A stretch of DNA of 5,748 nucleotides from Sphingobacteriaceae bacterium (GTDB lineage Bacteria > Bacteroidota > Bacteroidia > B-17B0 > Aurantibacillaceae). The notes beneath the pieces were generated by a model, which ran no database searches, had not been told where the DNA came from, and saw only the letters and a list, made by a program, of their open reading frames with translations. The translations under genes were made by a program, and so were the position numbers. Every line of letters starts with the position of its first letter. Within the stretch, counting starts at the first letter, position 1. Below, piece by piece: positions 1-5,748 of this stretch. The stretch is taken from NCBI GenBank assembly GCA_025360355.1, contig JANYCL010000132.1, positions 1 through 5,748 of the forward strand, given 5' to 3'.

Positions 1-2186
1 CAAAACTTAATTCACAAAATAAAATACGGTTGGATCTTTTGAAAATGTTCATCGATTCAGTTAAATTAAATTCAACAACATTAACATATACATATAATGA
101 TACTGTTGTAAAAGTGAATTTGCCTTTAAGTTACAATACAACAGATACTGTTGACATAACATTATTTTATCATGGAAAACCACAAGGCGATCCGACCGGA
201 TGGGGCGGTTTTTATTTTAGTGGGAATTATGCATTTAATTTAGGAGTTGGTTTCGGAGCAAAGCCGCATAATTATGGAAGAGTTTGGTTTCCTTGTTTCG
301 ATAATTTTGTTGAGAAGAGTCAGTATGAATTTAATATCATAAGCGATTCCACAAAACGTGCTTATTGTAACGGACAATTAATGAGTGATGTAAAAGTTGG
401 AAGTACACGGACAAGAAAATGGGTGATGCAAAAAGAAATTCCGAGTTATTTAGCTTCTGTTTCTCTTGCAGATTATACACAAGTTAGCTGGACGCACACC
501 ATTTCAACAGGAACCGTTCCAATTATTTTAGCGGCGCGTGCAGCTGATACAACAGGATTAAAGAACGGTTTTGTGAATTTAAAAAATTGGATCACCGGTG
601 CTGAAAATTATTACGGTCCGTACGTTTGGAACAGAGTAGGTTATTGTTTAGTTCCGTTCAATAATGGAGCAATGGAACACGCAACAAATATTTCTTATCC
701 GCAAGTTGCAACAAGTATTGCTTATGAAGCAAGCATCATGGCGCACGAATTTTCTCATCACTGGTGGGGCGACTTAATGACATGTGAAACACAAGAAGAC
801 ATGTGGCTGAATGAAGGTTGGGCAAGCTACAGCGAATATTTATTCAGAGAATGGCAATATGGTAAACCAAGTTATATTTCTAATTTAAGAGTTACGCACG
901 ACGACATGGTGCATTACGCGCATTTTCGTGAAGGAAAATTTTGGGCAGTTTCAGGAATACCCTTTCAATATACTTATGGTGATCATGTTTATAAAAAAGG
1001 AGCTGTTGTTGCTCACACTTTAAGGAGTTACATGGGTGACGCGGCTTTTTTTGCAGGCTTAAAATATGTAATGACACAGAAAGCTTACAAAAATATGAAC
1101 AGTTCAGAATTCAGAACATTACTTGAAACTTCATCAGGACAGTTTTTAGGAAACTTTTTTAATGATTGGGTTTTTAATGGCGGCTGGCCTCATTTTTCTA
1201 TTGATTCAACAAAATATACAATGATAGGTCCTGGAAACTACGTTGCAACAGTTTATGTAAAACAAAAATTAACGGGGGCGCCTTCATATTATACAAATGT
1301 TCCCCTCGAGATCTCTTTTTTCAATAGTAATTGGCAGCCAACTGTTAGAAGTATTATTATGAGCGGAGCTAACCAAACATTTACTATGAGTTTGCCTTTT
1401 GCTCCTTTGTTTTCGATAATTAATTATGATTCGAAAATTGGTGATGCGATTGCGGCAGATAATAATGTTTATAAATCTGCAGTGACTGCAAATAAAGCGC
1501 TTGGAAAATGTATAATACAAATTTCAAATAGTGGCATGGATTCTTCTTTTATAAGAGCGGAGCATAATTATACAGCACCTGATCCAATAAAATTCAACAT
1601 CAAAAACTATAAAATATCTAACCAGCATTACTGGAGATTCGATGGTGTGATGAGTCCGGGTTTTGTTTCTAAATTGCATTTAAATTTTGATGGTAATATA
1701 ACAACCAGCGGAAATTATGGTCAGTTAGATACCTGTTTAACCAAAACGCAAAACGATAGCATTGTTGTGTTGTACAGGAAAAATGCAGCTGATGATTGGA
1801 AACTAGTTGATAAATACACAAAATTTAAAACAGGCACAACAGCTGGTAAATTTATTATCGATACACTTCGTTTAGGAGAATATGCTTTTGCAAATAAGCA
1901 GGGTGGAGGACCGTTAGGAATAACCAAACCGGAAAAAACAAATGTAGTTTTTAAATTATTTCCGAACCCCGCATCCGGCAGTGTAACCATTAAGCTTGAG
2001 AATTATGCGTATGCAGGTGGTGAGATGATAGAGATAAAGAACATTGAAGGGAAAATAGTTAAGCAACTCAATTTAACATCAACTGAATTAAGTATTGATT
2101 GTTCGGGATTAGCATCGGGAAGTTATTTTGTGACCATCAATAAGAACAGAAAAATTGTCGCGAAAGAAAAATTAATTCTACAATAA
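1..2186 (+). CDS. M1-family zinc aminopeptidase with T9SS sorting domain (5' partial)
   Basis: Predicted secreted metallopeptidase that removes N-terminal residues from peptides; being a T9SS cargo, it should act at the cell surface or outside. The reading frame is open to the left edge (codons from position 3), so the N-terminus and any signal peptide lie outside; the TTG at 30 is only an in-frame Leu. Counting from that codon, there is an N-terminal beta domain (about 1-190), a GAMEH substrate-recognition motif at 213-217, the zinc site HEFSH at 239-243 with the third ligand E262 (HExxH-x18-E), and the probable catalytic tyrosine Y321 in VYKKG. A beta-rich stretch of unclear family (about 390-635) follows, then a type A sorting domain (about 641-718) with FPNP at 644-647 and a late GSYFV motif. 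There is no ERAP1-like helical C-terminal domain. All catalytic residues are present, so an active enzyme is likely. The TAA stop abuts the pabB stop. Substrate is unknown. Confidence 0.93.
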   Translation, partial: KLNSQNKIRLDLLKMFIDSVKLNSTTLTYTYNDTVVKVNLPLSYNTTDTVDITLFYHGKPQGDPTGWGGFYFSGNYAFNLGVGFGAKPHNYGRVWFPCFDNFVEKSQYEFNIISDSTKRAYCNGQLMSDVKVGSTRTRKWVMQKEIPSYLASVSLADYTQVSWTHTISTGTVPIILAARAADTTGLKNGFVNLKNWITGAENYYGPYVWNRVGYCLVPFNNGAMEHATNISYPQVATSIAYEASIMAHEFSHHWWGDLMTCETQEDMWLNEGWASYSEYLFREWQYGKPSYISNLRVTHDDMVHYAHFREGKFWAVSGIPFQYTYGDHVYKKGAVVAHTLRSYMGDAAFFAGLKYVMTQKAYKNMNSSEFRTLLETSSGQFLGNFFNDWVFNGGWPHFSIDSTKYTMIGPGNYVATVYVKQKLTGAPSYYTNVPLEISFFNSNWQPTVRSIIMSGANQTFTMSLPFAPLFSIINYDSKIGDAIAADNNVYKSAVTANKALGKCIIQISNSGMDSSFIRAEHNYTAPDPIKFNIKNYKISNQHYWRFDGVMSPGFVSKLHLNFDGNITTSGNYGQLDTCLTKTQNDSIVVLYRKNAADDWKLVDKYTKFKTGTTAGKFIIDTLRLGEYAFANKQGGGPLGITKPEKTNVVFKLFPNPASGSVTIKLENYAYAGGEMIEIKNIEGKIVKQLNLTSTELSIDCSGLASGSYFVTINKNRKIVAKEKLILQ

Positions 2187-2191
2187 TTAAT
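2171..2191. terminator. Weak AT-only inverted repeat over abutting stop codons
   Basis: ATTAATT (2171-2177) and AATTAAT (2185-2191) form a perfect 7-base-pair inverted repeat with a 7-base loop. It spans the TAA of the peptidase gene and the stop of pabB. On the minus strand the stem is followed directly by a U-rich run (complement of A-rich 2162-2170), so it could act as a weak terminator for pabB. On the plus strand a run of six T lies about 10 bases beyond the stem. The stem has no G-C pair and may be chance in AT-rich DNA. Confidence 0.22.
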
Positions 2192-3311
2192 CTTCCAAAA
2201 CTTTTTTCATAGCCGCAGCTTTTAGTAAACATTCTTCGTATTCTTTTTCAGGATCGCATAAAGCAGTAATTGCACTGCCAACGGAGAATGATAAATATTT
2301 TTCTGTTTCGTTATAAAAAATACTTCTTATCAAAACGCTTAGATCAAAATCACCATTTTCTTTTATATAACCCATACAACCACTATAGGGTCCGCGACTA
2401 TTAGTTTCAAAATCATCAATTAGTTCCATGGCACGGATCTTTGGTGCACCTGTCATACTTGCCATTGGGAAAGTAGCGCGGATAATATCGTTGAACGTAA
2501 TATCTTCTTTTAATTCGCAGCTAACCGTACTTACCATTTGGTGCACTTGTTCGTACGTTTCAATATCAAATAGTTTTTCAACTTTAACAGTTCCTTTTTT
2601 AGCAATGCGTGATAGATCGTTCCGTGAAACATCAACTATCATAACGTTTTCGGTCCGCTCTTTAAGGCTATTCAGTAATTCATCTTTAATTTTTGAATCC
2701 TCTTGCGGTGTAAGACCTCTTTTGGCTGTGCCTTTAATTGGTTTTGTAATAAGTTTGTTACCGCGTTTACTTAAAAATAATTCAGGACTTGCAGATATAA
2801 TATATTTATCATCCAATTTAATTAAAGAAGAGTAGGGTGCTTTGCTAATTGAATTTAATTTTTGATAAACAGTGATAGGATCGATTTTTACATTTCCGGC
2901 TTCAAAAGTTATGCAATAATTAATTTCGTAAATATCGCCGTTTTGAATATGTTTTTTTAATGCAGTAACATTTTTTATATAATCGGCTTTCGAGGTTTTT
3001 GAATTTAAATTAACGGTGTGACTTTTATTTTCTAAAACAATTAAAGCTTCATTAAATTCCTTAGCTAATAATTTCTTTTCAGAAGAGAAAAAAATTAAAT
3101 CCTCAAATTTTAAAGGAGAAGATTTTTTTGAAGAGATATCCTCTATTTTATTTTTATAATCGTAATTGCAGAAGAAAAAACCCGGATAATCAGATATTGT
3201 TTTTTGAGCGGTATCGGCAAAGAACAGACTCATATCAAACCCATTTTTGCAGCCATTATCGTTAAATAAGGCTAAATACTTGGCTTTTTTAAAATCTTCG
3301 GTGAAGCTCAT
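2187..3311 (-). CDS. pabB: Aminodeoxychorismate synthase component I
   Basis: Converts chorismate plus ammonia (normally supplied by the glutaminase PabA) to 4-amino-4-deoxychorismate, the precursor of p-aminobenzoate for folate; cytoplasmic. The 374-residue protein carries the chorismate-binding fold: GDIYEINYC at 125-133, SASPELFL at 173-180, PIKGT at 191-195, ENVMIVDVSRNDLSRI at 221-236, FPMASMTGAPKIRAMELI at 281-298, GPYSGCMGYI at 307-316 and the C-terminal acidic segment DPEKEYEE at 353-360. K193 in PIKGT is the residue that separates PabB from anthranilate synthase TrpE, which has Ala (PIAGT). The N-terminal TrpE-like part is short (about 100 residues), making the protein smaller than E. 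coli PabB (about 450). No PabC lyase domain is fused. The start is ATG at 3309-3311, preceded only by an A-rich stretch, not a strong Shine-Dalgarno. No pabA or pabC lies beside it; inside the window it is a single-gene unit. TrpE or another chorismate enzyme is a less likely alternative. Confidence 0.92.
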   Translation of the reverse strand: MSFTEDFKKAKYLALFNDNGCKNGFDMSLFFADTAQKTISDYPGFFFCNYDYKNKIEDISSKKSSPLKFEDLIFFSSEKKLLAKEFNEALIVLENKSHTVNLNSKTSKADYIKNVTALKKHIQNGDIYEINYCITFEAGNVKIDPITVYQKLNSISKAPYSSLIKLDDKYIISASPELFLSKRGNKLITKPIKGTAKRGLTPQEDSKIKDELLNSLKERTENVMIVDVSRNDLSRIAKKGTVKVEKLFDIETYEQVHQMVSTVSCELKEDITFNDIIRATFPMASMTGAPKIRAMELIDDFETNSRGPYSGCMGYIKENGDFDLSVLIRSIFYNETEKYLSFSVGSAITALCDPEKEYEECLLKAAAMKKVLED

Positions 3312-3320
3312 TCTTTTACA

Positions 3321-3386
3321 AAAGTGCTAAATTTTGAGTGAACAAAGGCTTAAAATGAGTGGATTTACCAATATAAAGGCCTAAAT
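3321..3386. repeat. Three imperfect copies of a 12-base motif in the divergent intergenic region
   Basis: Copies are AAAGTGCTAAAT (3321-3332), AAAGGCTTAAAA (3344-3355) and AAAGGCCTAAAT (3375-3386). Copies two and three differ at two of 12 positions, as do copies one and three; copies one and two differ at four. Start-to-start spacing is 23 and 31 bases, the latter about three helical turns. They lie just upstream of pabB and may be binding sites of a regulator, but AT-rich background makes chance resemblance possible. Confidence 0.35.
3343..3371 (-). promoter_or_regulatory. Candidate pabB promoter, weak Bacteroidota type
   Basis: Read on the minus strand there is a TTG (complement of 3369-3371), 18 bases, then AGCCTTTG (complement of 3343-3350). 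The Bacteroidota consensus is a -33 TTG and a -7 TAnnTTTG about 19-20 bases apart; the TTTG part matches but the leading TA does not. Placement 32-60 bases upstream of the ATG is reasonable. The -7 candidate overlaps one copy of the repeated motif. Confidence 0.2.
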
Positions 3387-3393
3387 AATTTAG
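3381..3393. promoter_or_regulatory. 13-base palindrome, possible operator
   Basis: CTAAAT, a single central A, then ATTTAG: a perfect 6-base inverted repeat in the 170-base gap between pabB and the divergently transcribed secreted-protein gene. Its left arm is the right half of the third copy of the 12-base repeated motif. Position and symmetry suit a dimeric regulator that could affect either gene; no regulator is identified, and a 6-base AT-rich palindrome can arise by chance. Confidence 0.3.
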
Positions 3394-3394
3394 T

Positions 3395-3445
3395 TACATT
3401 TTTCATCTGTTTTTATGGTTGTTTGACCGAAAAGCCTTACCTTTA
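3395..3445 (+). promoter_or_regulatory. Candidate promoter elements for the secreted-protein gene
   Basis: Two near matches to the Bacteroidota -7 box TAnnTTTG are present: TACATTTT (3395-3402) and TACCTTTA (3438-3445). Each misses only the final G. The second has a TTG at 3419-3421, 16 bases upstream, somewhat short of the usual spacing; the first has no good -33 partner. Either would give a leader of about 30-75 bases. These are weak and cannot be separated by sequence alone. Confidence 0.18.
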
Positions 3446-3466
3446 ATTGTTGTTTTACGAATAAGT

Positions 3467-3473
3467 GAAGGGG
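3467..3473 (+). promoter_or_regulatory. Ribosome binding site deciding the ATG start at 3482
   Basis: GAAGGGG lies 8 bases before the ATG at 3482. It is the best purine-rich match in the region and supports that ATG over the in-frame TTG at 3419. The ATG also opens directly into a signal peptide (MKK then hydrophobic residues), whereas the longer reading would bury the signal behind 21 extra residues. Confidence 0.55.
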
Positions 3474-3481
3474 TTTATTTT

Positions 3482-5080
3482 ATGAAAAAGGCATTATTCT
3501 TATTTGGAATTTTATTGTTTAGTAATTGTGATATTTTTTCACAAAGTATTTCGCGTCCAATTGAAGCTTTAAGTCCTGCCGATCTAGAAAAATCTTTTAT
3601 TATTCCTCAAATAGCAACTGATCCAAATCAAAAAGTTATGGCGTGTGCAGGTAATGCTGCAAATGATAACTGGGTTAATGCAATATCATTGGCTGTAAAT
3701 GGAGGGAGTGTTAATGGAACCACTTGCGGAACTGCAGAAGTCGGAGAAACATCAGCCTGTAACGCGGCCGGAAAACCAACAGTGTGGTATAGTTTTGTAG
3801 CAACAGCAACAACTTTATATGTGAAAATTGACTACGTAAGTGGTGCCTGTTTTTTTGGAAGTGCTATTTACGGCAATAGCAGTTTACCTACTGTAAATTG
3901 TGGTGATACCGGCCCTATCAGTTGTCAGTCAAGTTCCGGTGGACCATTAACTCAATTATATCAATTAACAAATCTTACAATTGGTAAAACTTATTATATT
4001 CAGGTAACGTATCCTTCGGGTGGAGCTTGTGGAAGTAACGGGACTTTTAATATAGGAGTTACTACTGCAAATCCCGGTGGTGCAATTACAAATCCCCCAC
4101 CTTTAAAACCATGCTCGAGTCCTGATCCGGGATGTTTTTTTAATAGTCCGCCTACTGTTCCGACTGTAACTGGTGGTTGCCCATCTTATCCCTTAACGGC
4201 TGCAGGGTATAATGCTAATAGCGTATTTGAAGATGTTTTTCAGTTTACAAGCTCTGCTTCTTGGTCAAATTTTTCTTGGCAAGCAATTATCACAAGCAAT
4301 TGCGGAGCGGGGAATGTGGTGTGGTTTAATTGGACTTTATATGATTGCAATTGTAATCAATTAAGTTGTGGCGATATTAACGTTTTAACCGGTGCAGGTT
4401 TGGCTTGTGCCACTTGTTACAGAATAAGATACCAAATGGAGTTAGCTAATTGTTCGAGTTTTGTTACTATTTGGCCTTATCAAAATGTACCTGCAGCACC
4501 AATACCTTGTACCGTTCTTCCAATTGATCTGTTGTATTTTACTGCTGCCTCTAATCCTCTCACGAAAAAAGTTAATGTTGAGTGGGAATCACTTTCTGAA
4601 AATAATTTGAAAGAATATAAAGTATACCGGAGCGATGACGGGATAAATTTTAATCTTTTAGCATCAGTTAAACCAAAAGACAATGTTGCTGCAGGCGAAA
4701 AAAGAAAATACAATTATGATGATGATTGTTGTGCTACTCAGGAAACAAGATATTATAAATTGAAAGCAATTGATAACGATGGAACAACTTCATTCGAAAA
4801 AACGATTGCAGTTACAATTAAAGGAAATAAAGAATTGATAAAATTTGCTCCAAATCCTGCGAAAGATAATTTCGTAATTAGTTTTGGTGATGGTGCAAAA
4901 AGTGTTGATACACAAGTTTTAATTATGAACTCACTTGGACAAGTTGTAAAAAAAGAAAATTTTATTTCTGATAGTTTTAAGCAAATTGATCTGCAGGAAT
5001 TACCAAGCGGAATTTATTTCATAAATGTGATCACAGAATCCAGTCAGGAAGTATTGAATTACAAACTGATCAAAGAATAA
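3482..5080 (+). CDS. Secreted multidomain protein with T9SS sorting domain
   Basis: Exported protein of 532 residues with no recognisable enzyme domain; function unknown, perhaps surface binding or adhesion. Residues 1 to about 22 form a signal peptide (MKK, hydrophobic core LFLFGILLF); C16 is preceded by Asn, a poor lipobox, so ordinary signal peptidase cleavage is more likely than lipidation. Residues about 54-196 look like a pre-peptidase C-terminal (PPC)-like beta domain: NDNWVNAISL, VWYSFVA, then LTNLTIGKTYYIQV. Residues 211-343 are a cysteine-rich module I cannot assign. Residues about 345-445 resemble the Fn3-like module common in Bacteroidota (LPIDLLYF, VNVEWESLSENN, YRSDDGINF, RYYKLKAID). 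Residues 454-532 are a type A sorting domain (FAPNP at 455-459, LPSGIYFINV at 507-516), cleaved and anchored or released after T9SS export. The mature part has 20 cysteines, an even number fitting disulfides. Its 3' end overlaps the convergent hemH gene by 11 bases. Confidence 0.85.
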   Translation: MKKALFLFGILLFSNCDIFSQSISRPIEALSPADLEKSFIIPQIATDPNQKVMACAGNAANDNWVNAISLAVNGGSVNGTTCGTAEVGETSACNAAGKPTVWYSFVATATTLYVKIDYVSGACFFGSAIYGNSSLPTVNCGDTGPISCQSSSGGPLTQLYQLTNLTIGKTYYIQVTYPSGGACGSNGTFNIGVTTANPGGAITNPPPLKPCSSPDPGCFFNSPPTVPTVTGGCPSYPLTAAGYNANSVFEDVFQFTSSASWSNFSWQAIITSNCGAGNVVWFNWTLYDCNCNQLSCGDINVLTGAGLACATCYRIRYQMELANCSSFVTIWPYQNVPAAPIPCTVLPIDLLYFTAASNPLTKKVNVEWESLSENNLKEYKVYRSDDGINFNLLASVKPKDNVAAGEKRKYNYDDDCCATQETRYYKLKAIDNDGTTSFEKTIAVTIKGNKELIKFAPNPAKDNFVISFGDGAKSVDTQVLIMNSLGQVVKKENFISDSFKQIDLQELPSGIYFINVITESSQEVLNYKLIKE

Positions 5081-5748
5081 TTTCTTTTATTGCTTTCACC
5101 CAAGTATCCGAATCGTTCAAGCTTTCTACAAGCGTGACACTTTCTCCGCCGTGTTCTTTAAAGATCTCGTTGTATTCAATTCCTATTTCGTAAATTGTCT
5201 CTAAACAATCTGCTACAAACGCAGGAGAGAAAACTAATATTTTCTTGTGACCTTTTTTTGCAAGTTCTTCAATTACTTTATCGCTGTAAGGTTTAAGCCA
5301 TTTATCATCAAGCCGGGATTGGAATGTTGATTGATATTTTCCTTCAGGAATATTTAATTGTTTCACAAGTTCACGTGTTGTAGCAAAACAATTAGCACGG
5401 TAGCATAAACGATTTTTATCTGTGATCACATCGCAGCAGGATCCCAATTTACAACTCCCATCACTGAATTCAACTGATGCTTTTGTGATCTGTCTTTCAG
5501 GCAATCCATGATAACTGAAAATAAAATGATCATAATCACTGAGGCTATATTTTTTTGCTTTTTCAACACATGCAGAAATAAATCCTTTATCGTCGAAAAA
5601 ATTCTGAATGAATTTAACCGGTGGCGCAGAAGACCATTTTTTTAATGCACGTTCAGTTTCTTCTATAGATGACGATGTACTTGAAGTCGCAAATTGCGGA
5701 TACAATGGTAGAACTGTTAAAGAACTGATATTTTTTGTTTTCAATCTT
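5070..5748 (-). CDS. hemH: Ferrochelatase (5' partial)
   Basis: Inserts ferrous iron into a porphyrin in the last step of heme synthesis, in the cytoplasm or at the inner membrane face. About 225 of the usual 320-350 residues are visible; the frame is open to the right edge, and the TTG at 5742-5744 is only an internal Leu. Numbering from it: LPLYPQFATS at 12-21 (typical of mid-protein), IFSYHGLP at 75-82 with the catalytic histidine H79, CYRANCFATTR at 114-124, FQSRLDDKWLKPY at 141-153, and FSPAFVADCLETIYEI at 172-187 with the conserved acidic residue E182. H79 and E182 correspond to His183 and Glu264 of the B. subtilis enzyme. A cysteine-rich insert (C98, C103, C104, C114, C119) follows the HGLP motif and may bind an iron-sulfur cluster. 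Family assignment is firm; whether the product is protoheme or coproheme cannot be told here. The TGA stop (5070-5072) lies inside the 3' end of the convergent secreted-protein gene. Confidence 0.95.
   Translation of the reverse strand, partial: RLKTKNISSLTVLPLYPQFATSSTSSSIEETERALKKWSSAPPVKFIQNFFDDKGFISACVEKAKKYSLSDYDHFIFSYHGLPERQITKASVEFSDGSCKLGSCCDVITDKNRLCYRANCFATTRELVKQLNIPEGKYQSTFQSRLDDKWLKPYSDKVIEELAKKGHKKILVFSPAFVADCLETIYEIGIEYNEIFKEHGGESVTLVESLNDSDTWVKAIKEIIL
5072..5087. terminator. Weak inverted repeat at the secreted protein/hemH junction
   Basis: AAAGAA (5072-5077) and TTCTTT (5082-5087) form a perfect 6-base-pair inverted repeat with a 4-base loop, placed on the TAA of the secreted-protein gene and the last codons of hemH. 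It contains one G-C pair per stem. It could be a weak bidirectional terminator, but the stem is short and no long T run follows on the plus strand. Confidence 0.2.

Noticed and set aside
30..32. TTG as the start of the M1 peptidase
   Set aside because: The frame is open upstream to the window edge and the residues before it read like the M1 N-terminal beta domain; no signal peptide follows. The gene is 5' truncated by the window.
892..1990. Three minus-strand frames (892-1077, 1284-1520, 1721-1990) inside the peptidase gene
   Set aside because: Low-complexity antisense translations opposite well-conserved coding sequence; no protein-like features.
2428..2835. Plus-strand 135-codon frame inside pabB
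   Set aside because: It is antisense to the conserved PabB core motifs, has no domain of its own and no ribosome binding site; a shadow frame.
3419..3481. Longer secreted-protein reading from TTG at 3419
   Set aside because: The extra 21 residues precede a clear signal peptide that starts at ATG 3482 and has its own GAAGGGG ribosome binding site.
3494..3535. Lipoprotein signal with C16 as the lipidated cysteine
   Set aside because: The residues before C16 are Leu-Phe-Ser-Asn; Asn at -1 and Ser at -2 do not fit the lipobox, and T9SS cargos normally use signal peptidase I.
4480..4713. Minus-strand 77-codon frame inside the secreted-protein gene
   Set aside because: Antisense to the Fn3-like module; no supporting start signal or domain.
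5742..5744. TTG as the start of hemH
   Set aside because: Only the C-terminal two-thirds of a ferrochelatase follow; the frame continues to the right edge, so the start lies outside.

Overview
This AT-rich window looks like chromosomal DNA of a member of the Bacteroidota. The clearest sign is that two predicted secreted proteins end in a type IX secretion system (T9SS) C-terminal sorting domain with the 'PNP...G.Y' signature; T9SS is essentially confined to the Bacteroidota and close relatives. Promoter-like and ribosome-binding signals are weak, as is usual there. I would not name a genus.

There are four protein genes in alternating orientation, two of them cut by the window edges. From left to right: (1) the 3' part of a plus-strand M1-family zinc aminopeptidase with a T9SS sorting domain (1-2186, N-terminus missing); (2) a complete minus-strand gene for aminodeoxychorismate synthase component I, pabB (2187-3311); (3) a 170-base divergent intergenic region (3312-3481) holding a repeated 12-base motif, a 13-base palindrome and weak promoter candidates; (4) a complete plus-strand secreted multidomain protein with a T9SS sorting domain (3482-5080); (5) the 3' two-thirds of a minus-strand ferrochelatase gene, hemH (5070-5748, N-terminus missing). 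No RNA gene, mobile element, CRISPR array or pseudogene was seen, and no gap exceeds 300 bases.

The genes do not form a pathway. pabB (folate branch from chorismate) and hemH (last step of protoheme synthesis) are cytoplasmic housekeeping genes on the minus strand, interleaved with two exported proteins on the plus strand. No gene shares an operon with another inside the window. The most notable arrangement is tight tail-to-tail packing: the stop codons of the peptidase and pabB abut with no base between, and the secreted protein and hemH overlap by 11 bases. A short AT-rich inverted repeat sits on each junction.

I found no convincing undescribed system. The points most worth a second look are a cysteine cluster in the ferrochelatase that could hold an iron-sulfur cluster, an unassigned cysteine-rich module in the secreted protein, and the repeated motif between the divergent genes.
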